This document shows, piece by piece, positions 42,916 through 51,649 of a stretch of 61,488 nucleotides of DNA. A program made the translations under genes and the position numbers. The DNA lies in contig JAHZHN010000013.1 of the NCBI GenBank assembly GCA_019420275.1, positions 1 to 61,488 on the forward strand. The letters are read 5' to 3'. Source of the DNA: Clostridiales bacterium. GTDB lineage: Bacteria > Bacillota > Clostridia > Lachnospirales > Lachnospiraceae. The notes below the pieces were generated by a model. That model saw nothing but the letters and a program-made list of their open reading frames with translations. It was not told the DNA's origin and searched no databases. Positions within the stretch are counted from its first letter, which is position 1; each line of letters begins with the position of its first letter.

Positions 42916-44871
42916 TCAGACTCGCTCTGTCAACAGTCCTTTTTGATAGGCCCAGAGCAGCTGCTCCAGATCTGCTATCTTTTCTTTGATTCCTTTTCCG
43001 ATATCCGTATCTTCCACACATTTTCGTCTGGTAACTTTTCGAATTACGATTGTATCAGAATAAATATCCGTTTCTTTTCGAATTGCCTCATCCCTTGACT
43101 CAAATGGTTCATGTGCAACCAGCTTTAACCCATAAGAATTTGATACTAAGGTATATCCGGCAATTCCCGTCGTTTTCTGATATGCTTTGGAAAATCCTCC
43201 GTCAATGATAAATAATTTTCCATTGCACTTAATCGGACTTTCTCCCTTTTTAACAGCAACCGGCATATGCCCATTTACGATCTTTCCGGTTTCTGGATTC
43301 AGTCCGAACTCCTCCAGGATTTGATTGACCACTGCTTCATTTTCCAAAAGCTGATAGTAATAATCTTTTTTTTCTACTTTCACAGAAGCATCATCCAGGA
43401 AATACCGCTCATACGTCGCCATTTTATCCTTTCCGTATACCGGTGAATTCTCGTTTGACCATATAAACCACATGATATCCTGTCCATAACACCGTGCTTC
43501 CATATCTTTGGTCTCATAATATCCCTGTCTCGCCAGATGTTCCAGCACATCATACAATGCTTTGCCGGAATATGGAACACCCTGAATTTCTACTTGTCGT
43601 AAACTTCCATCTTTATTTAACGGCACACATCCATGATACAGAAGCATATCATTATAAACTTTATAAAGTCCTCCTTTTGAAAAAAGGAACCTAACATGCT
43701 CATTAAGATAAGAGCAGTATTTAAACGCTGTATTCAAATGCTCAACAACATACTCTTCCTCTTTGGTTAGTTTATATGGATCCTTTGGATCGATCGTTGG
43801 AAAATTAGTATCTTTCAGTTTATATTCTTTTCCTTTGATGCTGATCGTTCCTTTTTCATAATCGACTTTATCCAGCAAAAGCCGGTCTTCCATTTTAAAA
43901 TCGGGCCTTCTCTGAATCAACTGCCCTTCCAGTTTAAACTGAATGATTGTAATTGCTTTATGCATCTTTCGATTTAGCTCTTCTTCCCGGAAATCTTCTT
44001 TTTGTACATCACCAGACACATGGAACAATTCACACGGATCATCTCCATATACATCCAGAGCAAATCTTGCCAGAGGAATTAAATTGATTCCATACCCGTT
44101 TTCCAACACATCCAGATTATTGTATCTGGCACAGATACGAACTACATTCGCAATGCAGGCCTTATGTCCCCCAGCTGCTCCCATCCAGAGAACATCATGA
44201 TTTCCCCACTGAATATCAACTGTATGATAATCCATAATACAGTCCATAATTCGATGCGGCCCCGGTCCCCGGTCATAAATATCTCCAATTACATGAAGAT
44301 GATCAATACAAAGTTTCTGAATCAGATGTGCCATGGCCGCAATAAACTGGCGGACTCTTCCTGTTGTGATAATTGTCTCCAGAATCTGCTCAACATAATT
44401 TTTTTTATCCAGCGTCCTGTGTTCTGTCATCAGCTCTTCCATGATATAGGCAAATTCCTTGGGCATCGCCTTTCTAACCTTTGATCTGGTATATTTGCTG
44501 GCCGTAAGTCTTGCAATATGAACTAAACGAATCATTGTAATATGATACCACTCAATCAATTCATTCCGGGTCATGTTCTCTTCCATCAGATCCATCTTCT
44601 GCTCCGGATAATAAATTACTGTGGCAAGATTCTTTTTTTCTTTTGTTGTCAGCGTATTTCCAAATTGATCCTCAATCTTGCTTCGCACCGCTCCAGATCC
44701 ATTTCTCACGATATGGCTGAATTTTTCATATTCACCATGCAGATCCGAAACATAATGCTCTGTTCCTTTCGGCAGATTCAAAATTGCCTGCAGATTGATG
44801 ATCTCCGTAGAGGCGGCCGCAATGTTAGGATAACGCACCGCCAGTTCCTTTAAGTATTTCATTTGATCCAT
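42916..44871 (-). CDS. fbp: Fructose-1,6-bisphosphatase, class III
   Basis: Gluconeogenic enzyme of the Firmicutes type. The 651 residues carry the metallophosphatase motifs DLHGEYEKF (about 43), GDIYDRGPGPHRI (about 197) and WGNHDVLWMG, and a late GHMPV. Class III enzymes are unrelated to the E. coli type. Start at 44871 has AGGAGG upstream. It is separated from clpX by a terminator and probably has its own promoter. It is immediately upstream of the protease gene. Confidence 0.95.
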   Translation of the reverse strand: MDQMKYLKELAVRYPNIAAASTEIINLQAILNLPKGTEHYVSDLHGEYEKFSHIVRNGSGAVRSKIEDQFGNTLTTKEKKNLATVIYYPEQKMDLMEENMTRNELIEWYHITMIRLVHIARLTASKYTRSKVRKAMPKEFAYIMEELMTEHRTLDKKNYVEQILETIITTGRVRQFIAAMAHLIQKLCIDHLHVIGDIYDRGPGPHRIMDCIMDYHTVDIQWGNHDVLWMGAAGGHKACIANVVRICARYNNLDVLENGYGINLIPLARFALDVYGDDPCELFHVSGDVQKEDFREEELNRKMHKAITIIQFKLEGQLIQRRPDFKMEDRLLLDKVDYEKGTISIKGKEYKLKDTNFPTIDPKDPYKLTKEEEYVVEHLNTAFKYCSYLNEHVRFLFSKGGLYKVYNDMLLYHGCVPLNKDGSLRQVEIQGVPYSGKALYDVLEHLARQGYYETKDMEARCYGQDIMWFIWSNENSPVYGKDKMATYERYFLDDASVKVEKKDYYYQLLENEAVVNQILEEFGLNPETGKIVNGHMPVAVKKGESPIKCNGKLFIIDGGFSKAYQKTTGIAGYTLVSNSYGLKLVAHEPFESRDEAIRKETDIYSDTIVIRKVTRRKCVEDTDIGKGIKEKIADLEQLLWAYQKGLLTERV

Positions 44872-44972
44872 GATGGAACCTCCTTCTTCCTGCTTCCTTT
44901 TCCTGCTGCTGTCCTCTTCTCTTTCATCATCCCATGTTCTCCATTATATCATAAGAAATCCACAAAAAAATA

Positions 44973-45002
44973 CGGTTTACGTCTTTTCATCAACGTAAAC
45001 CG
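44973..45002 (-). terminator. Terminator of clpX
   Basis: A perfect 10-bp stem (CGGTTTACGT with ACGTAAACCG), 10-nt loop, then ATTTTTTT on the minus strand, 7 nt past the stop at 45009. Confidence 0.85.
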
Positions 45003-45008
45003 CTTTTT

Positions 45009-46394
45009 TTACTGATCTCTTAATTCAATCACAGGACTTCCGTGCCCCTCAATATAATCTCTTGTGATTACCACTTTGCCGATTGTGTCATCTTTTGGAA
45101 TCTCATACATAATATCCAGCATGAATTTCTCGATAATCGCCCGCAGCGCTCTTGCTCCAGTCTTCTTCTCCAGTGCTTTCTCTGCAATGGCTTCCAAGGC
45201 TCCATCATCAAACTCCAGCTTAACTTCGTCTAACTCCAGCAGCTTTTGATACTGTTTTAAAATAGCATTCTTAGGCTCTTTTAAGATTTTTACCAGCATA
45301 TCTTTCGTCAGACCATCTAACGTAAATACCATAGGAAGTCTTCCGATAAATTCAGGAATCATTCCGTATTCCCTCAGATCCTCATTGGTTACATTTGCAA
45401 TGATGTTTTCGTCTTTATCGAACTTATCTTTTAAATCGGCCTCAAAACCGATGGATGTCTTCTTCATCAGACGCTTCTTAATGATTCCCTCCAGATTTGG
45501 AAACGCTCCGCCGCAAATAAAAAGGATATTCTTCGTATTCATTGTTGTAAGCGGAACCATGGCATTCTTACTTGTAGCTCCAACCGGAACTTCAACTTCT
45601 GCACCTTCCAGAAGTTTTAACAATCCTTGCTGCACAGATTCACCACTGACATCCCTGCTGTTGGTATTTTGTTTCTTGGCAATCTTATCAATCTCATCAA
45701 TAAAAATAATGCCGTGTTCTGCCTCTTCTACATCGTTATCTGCTGCCTGAAGCAGTTTGGACAATACGCTCTCCACATCGTCACCGATATATCCGGCTTC
45801 CGTCAAAGATGTGGCATCAGTAATCGCCAAAGGGACCTTAAGAAGTCTTGCCAGCGTTTTAACCAGATATGTCTTCCCGCTTCCGGTTGGACCGATCATC
45901 AGCATATTCGACTTGTCAATCTCAATCTCATCCATTGTATTGGTCACAACTCTTTTATAATGGTTATAAACCGCCACTGACATAACCTTCTTTGCGTAAT
46001 CCTGACCTATGACATACTCATCCAGCATCGCCTTGATCTTATGGGGTGCCGGTATATCTTTAAGACTCAGTTCCTCTTTATCTTTTTCTTTTTTCTTTTT
46101 CTTCTTTAGAGCAGGCTTCGGCTGCATTCCCTGCATATCTCCCATCAGCTTGGAAATATCAAGATGTTCCAGATCCATATTCCTTGCATCAATAAATCCA
46201 AATTGTCCGTTTCCCATGGAATCCAAGGTCCTTTGCATACAGTCTGTACAGATATAAATATCATTCGGCAGCTTCAGCATTTTCCCAGTCATAGATTCCG
46301 GACGATGGCAGAGATAACAGTAATGTTCTACCTCTTTCTTATCGTCATCCTGCTTTACTTCTTCAATCTCATGATTGTTATGTTCTTCCGACAT
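45009..46394 (-). CDS. clpX: ClpX-like AAA+ protease-adaptor ATPase with long acidic/lysine-rich N-region
   Basis: A 461-residue AAA+ unfoldase. The N-terminal zinc domain has CYLCHRP and CTDC, then a low-complexity linker with a KKKKKKEKDKEE run (about 105-117), and the ATPase core: Walker A GPTGSGKT, pore loop GYIGDD, FIDEIDKI, and sensor GAR. The IGF loop that binds ClpP is not seen in its usual form (KKTSIGFEADL is present, so IGF is likely kept). It is about 40 residues longer than typical ClpX. No clpP is adjacent; it lies between MocR and fbp, so it may be a second ClpX. Start at 46394 by GAGGG upstream. Confidence 0.88.
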   Translation of the reverse strand: MSEEHNNHEIEEVKQDDDKKEVEHYCYLCHRPESMTGKMLKLPNDIYICTDCMQRTLDSMGNGQFGFIDARNMDLEHLDISKLMGDMQGMQPKPALKKKKKKEKDKEELSLKDIPAPHKIKAMLDEYVIGQDYAKKVMSVAVYNHYKRVVTNTMDEIEIDKSNMLMIGPTGSGKTYLVKTLARLLKVPLAITDATSLTEAGYIGDDVESVLSKLLQAADNDVEEAEHGIIFIDEIDKIAKKQNTNSRDVSGESVQQGLLKLLEGAEVEVPVGATSKNAMVPLTTMNTKNILFICGGAFPNLEGIIKKRLMKKTSIGFEADLKDKFDKDENIIANVTNEDLREYGMIPEFIGRLPMVFTLDGLTKDMLVKILKEPKNAILKQYQKLLELDEVKLEFDDGALEAIAEKALEKKTGARALRAIIEKFMLDIMYEIPKDDTIGKVVITRDYIEGHGSPVIELRDQ

Positions 46395-46411
46395 ACTGTT
46401 TCCCTCATTTC

Positions 46412-47806
46412 TCACTTTATCGTAGAAAGTACTTTTCCTATTTTTCTGGTTCCTTCTATAATATCTTTTTTTTTCATTCTCGTAAACCCCAAAATGTATT
46501 GTTCTTCCTGAGGCTTTCCTTCAATATAGTAAAACGACAACGGGTAAATTACAATCCCAAGCTCTCTAAGCCGCTGCTCAAATTCTTCTTTTTTGCGAAT
46601 ATGAAAATCAACAATGACATGCACGCCGGCACCTTCTCCTGAAACTGATGCACCAGGAATATTCTTCTGGATGCTTTCCAGCAGAATATCATGTTTTTCC
46701 TTATACAAATTGCGCATACGGTTTAAATGACGCTCAAAGTGACCTTCTGCCAGAAAAAAAGTCAAAACTTTCTGATCAATTCTGGATACAGAACATGAAA
46801 ACGCAGTGACATTCTTTCGGTACTGTTCCAGAAGGTTAGGCGGGAGAACCATATAACCCACACGGATTGCCGGAGCAATTGCTTTTGAAAAGGTTCCGAT
46901 ATAAATGACTTTCCCGCTTTGGTCCAGTCCCTGAAGAGCAGGTATTGGCTTTCCATAGTATCGAAATTCGCTGTCATAATCATCTTCGATGATATAGCGC
47001 TCCTCTTTTTCTCTTGCCCATCGAAGAAGCTGTCCCCTTCTTCCCGCCGGCATTACAACTCCTGTCGGATATTGATGAGCCGGTGTTACATAAGCTAGAT
47101 CTGCATCCGTTTCCCGAAGTTTTGCTACATTTAAGCCACTTTGATCCATTGAAACCGGACGGAGCTGAAATCCAAGTTCTCTTAAAATACCGCACGCATT
47201 GGTATATACCGGATTTTCAATTCCTACAACACGTCTTTCTCCAAATGTCTGCCGAAGAAGAAACAGCAGATTTTCCATACCTGCGCCAATGATGATCTGA
47301 TTGGCATGTACATGAACCCCCCTGGACTGCCGCAGATAATACATGATCGACCTGCGAAGCTCAAAATCCCCCTGGGGATCTCCTTTTTGAAACAATTCGC
47401 TGTTATCATTTATCATGATTTCCTTCAGCAGCTTTCTCCATACATGATAAGGAAAATATTCCATATCTGTACCGGATGGGGAAAAATCATACGGCATTTC
47501 CACCTTTTGATCTTCACTTTCTGTTTCTTCTATTTCTACTGGAATATCAAGCACCGCCAGTTCTTCTACCTGACACACATAAAAACCGCTTCGGGGGCGG
47601 GATTCAATATATCCTTCCGCTTCCAGCTGTCCATATGCAAAATCCACGGTATTCCTGCTGATTTCCAAATAAGCCGCAAGCTTTCTGGCCGATGGAAGTT
47701 TTGTTTTTTGCGGCAAATCTCCCATCTGAATTTGCTTTTTTATCTGTTCATATATCTGGCTATACAGAGGTTTCCCGTTCCGATTATCCAATTCTATCAT
47801 CAGCAT
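46412..47806 (-). CDS. MocR/PdxR-type transcription factor (GntR plus aminotransferase domain)
   Basis: A 464-residue fusion of a GntR winged helix (LYSQIYEQIKKQIQMGDLPQKTKLPSARKLA..) and a class I aminotransferase-like domain. The PLP lysine lies in GTFSKAIAPAIRVGYM and the aspartate-tyrosine DDYDSEFRY before it. MocR regulators sense PLP-bound ligands (for example PdxR controls PLP synthesis, GabR controls GABA use). The target here is unknown. ATG at 47806 has AGGA upstream. It lies between the cyclophilin gene and clpX. Confidence 0.92.
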   Translation of the reverse strand: MLMIELDNRNGKPLYSQIYEQIKKQIQMGDLPQKTKLPSARKLAAYLEISRNTVDFAYGQLEAEGYIESRPRSGFYVCQVEELAVLDIPVEIEETESEDQKVEMPYDFSPSGTDMEYFPYHVWRKLLKEIMINDNSELFQKGDPQGDFELRRSIMYYLRQSRGVHVHANQIIIGAGMENLLFLLRQTFGERRVVGIENPVYTNACGILRELGFQLRPVSMDQSGLNVAKLRETDADLAYVTPAHQYPTGVVMPAGRRGQLLRWAREKEERYIIEDDYDSEFRYYGKPIPALQGLDQSGKVIYIGTFSKAIAPAIRVGYMVLPPNLLEQYRKNVTAFSCSVSRIDQKVLTFFLAEGHFERHLNRMRNLYKEKHDILLESIQKNIPGASVSGEGAGVHVIVDFHIRKKEEFEQRLRELGIVIYPLSFYYIEGKPQEEQYILGFTRMKKKDIIEGTRKIGKVLSTIK

Positions 47807-47815
47807 GACAGTTTC

Positions 47816-48583
47816 CTACTTTGCATTTTCAATGGTCACAGATTCAATAACGACATCTTCTACCGGCTTGCTCTGTTCACCGCTTCCATTGTCTTCGACT
47901 GGTGTTGCTGCAATCTTGTCCAGGATATCATATCCTTCGATAATCTGTCCAAAAACCGTATAACTTCCTGTCAAGGAAGGATCACCGCCCTGTTCTTTAA
48001 ACATCTTTTGCTGTTCATCCGTCAAATCCACAACCCCGGAATCCAAAATCTCTTTTGCAGTATCCGGCTTTGCCTGTACAATAAAAAATTGACTTTCATT
48101 GGTATCCGGTCCTGCGTTTGCCATACATAAAGAGCCTCTGATCGGAAGAAGATTTTTGGAAATCTCATTTTCAAATTCCTCTCCCCAGATACTTTCTCCG
48201 CCGGTTCCGGTTCCTGTAGGATCTCCTCCCTGAATCATGAAATCATTAATAACCCGATGAAAAATCTGATTGTTAAAATATCCATTATCTGCCAAAGTTA
48301 CAAAATTCTTGACTGCCAGAGGTGCATCTTTTAGGAAAAATTTGAATTTGATTTCACCAAAATTTTTCACTTTCATAACAGCGATTGTTTCTCCCTTTTC
48401 AGTTTTCCCTAACTGATCTGTTTTTTTTGCACCAGTAATTTCCGGCACTTTATATTTTGAAAGTACTTCTTTTCCTTTTTCAGAAGACTCGGCTGTTGTC
48501 GTCTCCTTTTTATCATTCGAGCTGCATCCTGCGCAGAGAGCTATTGCAAGCACCATGCATCCTGCTAAAATTATTTTTTTCAT
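47816..48583 (-). CDS. Cyclophilin-type peptidyl-prolyl isomerase, lipoprotein
   Basis: A 255-residue lipid-anchored isomerase. The signal MKKIILAGCMVLAIALCAGC ends in a lipobox with the modified cysteine at about 20, followed by a charged linker. The cyclophilin core (about 65-250) has FHRVINDFMIQGGDPTGTG, SQFFI and FGQIIEG. It folds proteins outside the membrane. AGGAGG precedes the ATG. It follows the oxidoreductase gene by 15 nt. Confidence 0.94.
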   Translation of the reverse strand: MKKIILAGCMVLAIALCAGCSSNDKKETTTAESSEKGKEVLSKYKVPEITGAKKTDQLGKTEKGETIAVMKVKNFGEIKFKFFLKDAPLAVKNFVTLADNGYFNNQIFHRVINDFMIQGGDPTGTGTGGESIWGEEFENEISKNLLPIRGSLCMANAGPDTNESQFFIVQAKPDTAKEILDSGVVDLTDEQQKMFKEQGGDPSLTGSYTVFGQIIEGYDILDKIAATPVEDNGSGEQSKPVEDVVIESVTIENAK

Positions 48584-48598
48584 AACCTTCCAATCCTC

Positions 48599-49588
48599 CT
48601 ATTGTTCCCGAATTTTATCTGCCGGAAATACGATTCCATTCTGACTTCGCACTTCATCTGAAAGATCCATTTCAATTTTGGATGCTTCGAGAAACTGATG
48701 ATCGATTTTATGTTCTTTGATAAGCTGTATGAAATCCTTTGTTTCATAGATCATTGGATTGTCTCTGGACTCAAATTTCAGTTCCTCACAATCTCCGTTT
48801 CGATACTGAATCGTTATTTTCTTGATAATCGGGCACTCCTCAATGATCATACATCCCTTTTCTCCCTGTATCTGCGTCGGAAGCATAGAATCTGTAATCT
48901 TAGAATACATCAGTTCTGCCTGTTTATCTCCATAAGAAGCAATAATGCTCCCTGCTCCGTCTACACCATTGCTCAGGAAAATGCTGTCAGATAAGATTTT
49001 TTTCGGAGCTCCAAAAAGAGCCGCAAGAAAATGAATACAATAAGAACCGATGTCCATTAAGGCACCATTTGACAGTTTCGGATTAAAGGCATTTTCTATG
49101 ATTCCATTCTTATATTTGTCATACCTTGAGGAATACTGACAGTACTGGATCGTTGCTCTGCGGATATCTCCCAATTTGTAAAGATGATCCAAGATTGCCT
49201 GAAATCCCGGCGAATGAACATTCTTCATTGCCTCCATAAAAACCACGCCTTTTTCTTTCGCAGCCTGAATCAGAAAATCTAATTCTGTCCGGTTGGAGCA
49301 GACCGGTTTTTCACATAACACATGTTTCCCATAATTGATCATTGTAATGGAATGCGTGTAATGCATATACGTAGGACTTGCCACATACACAGCATCAATT
49401 TCCGGATCCTGTGCCATTTCCTCATAATTATCATAGACTTTTTCCACTCCATATTTTGCCGCAAACTCCCGGCCTTTTTCCATGCTTCTGGAATAAACCG
49501 CCACAAGCTGGATATCGTCCAGTTCCTGGACACCTTCCATGAGCCAGTCTGTAATAAAATTCGTACCAATGGTTGCTAAACGTACCAT
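48599..49588 (-). CDS. Gfo/Idh/MocA-family oxidoreductase
   Basis: A 329-residue NAD(P)-dependent oxidoreductase with the Rossmann start MVRLATIGTNFITDWLMEG (the third glycine position is asparagine-like, a variant of GxGxxG), CEKPVCSNRTEL (the EKP motif) and a C-terminal alpha/beta domain. Substrate is probably a sugar or sugar derivative but cannot be named. Start at 49588 is set by GATAGGAGG; the longer frame begins in the hairpin-rich spacer. Co-directional with the cyclophilin gene. Confidence 0.9.
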   Translation of the reverse strand: MVRLATIGTNFITDWLMEGVQELDDIQLVAVYSRSMEKGREFAAKYGVEKVYDNYEEMAQDPEIDAVYVASPTYMHYTHSITMINYGKHVLCEKPVCSNRTELDFLIQAAKEKGVVFMEAMKNVHSPGFQAILDHLYKLGDIRRATIQYCQYSSRYDKYKNGIIENAFNPKLSNGALMDIGSYCIHFLAALFGAPKKILSDSIFLSNGVDGAGSIIASYGDKQAELMYSKITDSMLPTQIQGEKGCMIIEECPIIKKITIQYRNGDCEELKFESRDNPMIYETKDFIQLIKEHKIDHQFLEASKIEMDLSDEVRSQNGIVFPADKIREQ

Positions 49589-49633
49589 AAACATTCCTCC
49601 TATCACGCTTCTCCTTAACAGAAAACAGCTCAT

Positions 49634-49820
49634 AAATCCTTTTCTTTCATCTCGTACACAGCGGTTTCAAAATTTCCTTCATACTCCGAATCCCCTTCGG
49701 TGATTCCTCGTTGAGCCCGCCTCTTTGCCCGCCCCGCCTGCAGTCTGATATATCGCCTCCCTGCTTTGCGGGCAAAGTCTTGAAAACTTTGTTTTCAAGC
49801 TGAAATTGCTCTGCAATTTC
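49634..49820. repeat. GC-richer spacer with three triloop hairpins (REP-like element candidate)
   Basis: A 187-nt spacer with higher G+C than its neighbours. It holds three hairpins in a row, each with a 3-nt loop: 49802-49820 (8-bp stem), 49779-49799 (9-bp stem, perfect) and an imperfect 5-bp GC-rich one near 49759-49772. On the minus strand one frame stays open for about 54 codons without a start (ending YEMKEKDL) and is rich in R and G. Both features suggest a dispersed extragenic repeat rather than a gene. Confidence 0.5.
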
Positions 49821-51649
49821 TAGGCGGTCTCAAACTGGCTGTTATAAAGATCTGCGTAGAAGCCTCCTTTGGCTAATAATTCTTCATGATTGCCTTGTTC
49901 TACAATGTCTCCGTGATTCATGACCAGGATTACGTCGGCATCTTTGATCGTGGATAATCTGTGAGCGATAACAAAACTTGTTCTGCCTTCCATCAGGTTA
50001 TCCATAGCCATCTGGATTCTTTCTTCTGTTCTTGTGTCCACAGAGCTGGTTGCCTCATCCAAAATCAGAATCTTAGGATCTGCCAGGATTGCTCTTGCTA
50101 TCGTCAGAAGCTGTTTTTGTCCCTGAGAAACGTTGTTGCTTTCTTCATTTATTACCATATCATATCCACCTGGCTGTGTCACGATAAAATGATGAGCAAA
50201 TGCCGCTCTTGCTGCTCCCTGGATTTCTTCTTCTGTAGCGTCTAATTTTCCATACCTGATATTATCCCGAATGGACGCATTATACAGCCATGTATCTTGG
50301 AGAACCATACCAAACATCTGTCGGATATCACTTCGAATAAACTCCCTGATATCGTGTCCGTCAATCTTAATGGATCCCGCGTTTACATCATAAAATCTCA
50401 TCAGAAGTTTGATCAGCGTTGTTTTTCCTGCTCCAGTTGGTCCGACGATTGCTACCTTCTGTCCTTCTTTTACATCAACAGAGAAGTTATGAATAATCGT
50501 CTGATCCGGATTATATCCAAAATGCACATTTTCGAAACTTACGTTTCCTTTTAATGTTTCAACCGGAACAACATCTTTTGCGACTTCCTCTTCTTCTTCC
50601 TCCTCAAGGAATTCAAATACTCGCTCTGCAGATGCTGCCGTCGTCTGCATCATATTTCCTACCTGCGCAAGCTGAGTAATTGGCTGATTAAAGCTTCGCA
50701 CATACTGGATAAAGGACTGAATCTGGCCTACTTCAATCGTATTCTTGATTACAAGGAATCCTCCAAGAATCGCAACCAACACATATCCCAGGTTTCCCAC
50801 AAACTGCATCAGCGGCATCATAGCACCAGAAAAGAACTGGGATTTCCATGCAGACTGATACAATCTTCCATTTACTTCTTCAAAATCTTTGATAATGCTT
50901 TCTTCCTTATTAAATGCTTTCACAATATTGTGTCCGCTGTAAATTTCTTCCACCTGGCCATTTAATTCTCCCAGGTTGGCCTGCTGCGCCTTAAAATAAG
51001 GCTGAGATTTTCCCATGATGACACCAATCATTCCCATGGATAACGGAAGTGTTAAAAGTACAACAACCGTCATTGGAATATTGATCCGAATCATCATGAT
51101 CAGTACTCCGATAATCTGTGTCGCAGAAGTAATGATCTGTGTCATACTCTGGTTCAAACTCTGACCCAGAGTATCAATATCGTTTGTTACACGAGACAGT
51201 ACTTCACCATAAGTTCTGCTTTCAAAATATTTCATCGGCATACGATGGATTTTTTCTGAGATATCTTTTCTCATCTGATACGTGATATTGTTGGATACAT
51301 GCGTCATGATCAGTCCCTGAATAAAAGAAAATACCGCGCTTACAATATATAATCCCATCAGCATTGCTAAGATACTTTTGACTTTGTCAAAATCAATGCC
51401 GCCGGTTCCTGTGACTTTCCTCATCAATCCGTTGAAAATTTCCGTTGTAGCGTCTCCTAAGATTGTCGGACCAACAATATTAAAAATCGTACTCGCAATT
51501 GCAAATAAAATTACAAATACAATCGGAACATAGTAACGCCGAATATATTTAATCAGCTTTTTCATGGTTCCTTTTAAATCTTTTGCCTTTTCGCCAGCCA
51601 TTCCTACTCCTGGTCCGTGTCCCATCGGTCCTCTTCTTGTGTTACTCAT
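49820..51649 (-). CDS. ABC exporter half-transporter, partner 1
   Basis: A 609-residue fusion of six membrane segments and an ATPase domain. Walker A GPTGAGKTT (about 405), the signature is NVSQGQKQ instead of LSGGQ, and Walker B LILDEATSSVD keeps the catalytic glutamate. An EEEEEEV run links the two domains. It overlaps the next gene upstream by 8 nt, so the two half-transporters should be made in equal amounts and form one heterodimer (BmrCD/LmrCD type drug or lipid exporter). Confidence 0.92.
   Translation of the reverse strand: MSNTRRGPMGHGPGVGMAGEKAKDLKGTMKKLIKYIRRYYVPIVFVILFAIASTIFNIVGPTILGDATTEIFNGLMRKVTGTGGIDFDKVKSILAMLMGLYIVSAVFSFIQGLIMTHVSNNITYQMRKDISEKIHRMPMKYFESRTYGEVLSRVTNDIDTLGQSLNQSMTQIITSATQIIGVLIMMIRINIPMTVVVLLTLPLSMGMIGVIMGKSQPYFKAQQANLGELNGQVEEIYSGHNIVKAFNKEESIIKDFEEVNGRLYQSAWKSQFFSGAMMPLMQFVGNLGYVLVAILGGFLVIKNTIEVGQIQSFIQYVRSFNQPITQLAQVGNMMQTTAASAERVFEFLEEEEEEEVAKDVVPVETLKGNVSFENVHFGYNPDQTIIHNFSVDVKEGQKVAIVGPTGAGKTTLIKLLMRFYDVNAGSIKIDGHDIREFIRSDIRQMFGMVLQDTWLYNASIRDNIRYGKLDATEEEIQGAARAAFAHHFIVTQPGGYDMVINEESNNVSQGQKQLLTIARAILADPKILILDEATSSVDTRTEERIQMAMDNLMEGRTSFVIAHRLSTIKDADVILVMNHGDIVEQGNHEELLAKGGFYADLYNSQFETA

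Noticed and set aside
46412..46430. Overlap of MocR stop and a longer clpX start as a fusion
   Set aside because: clpX has its own ribosome site and a better start at 46394, so the genes are only adjacent.
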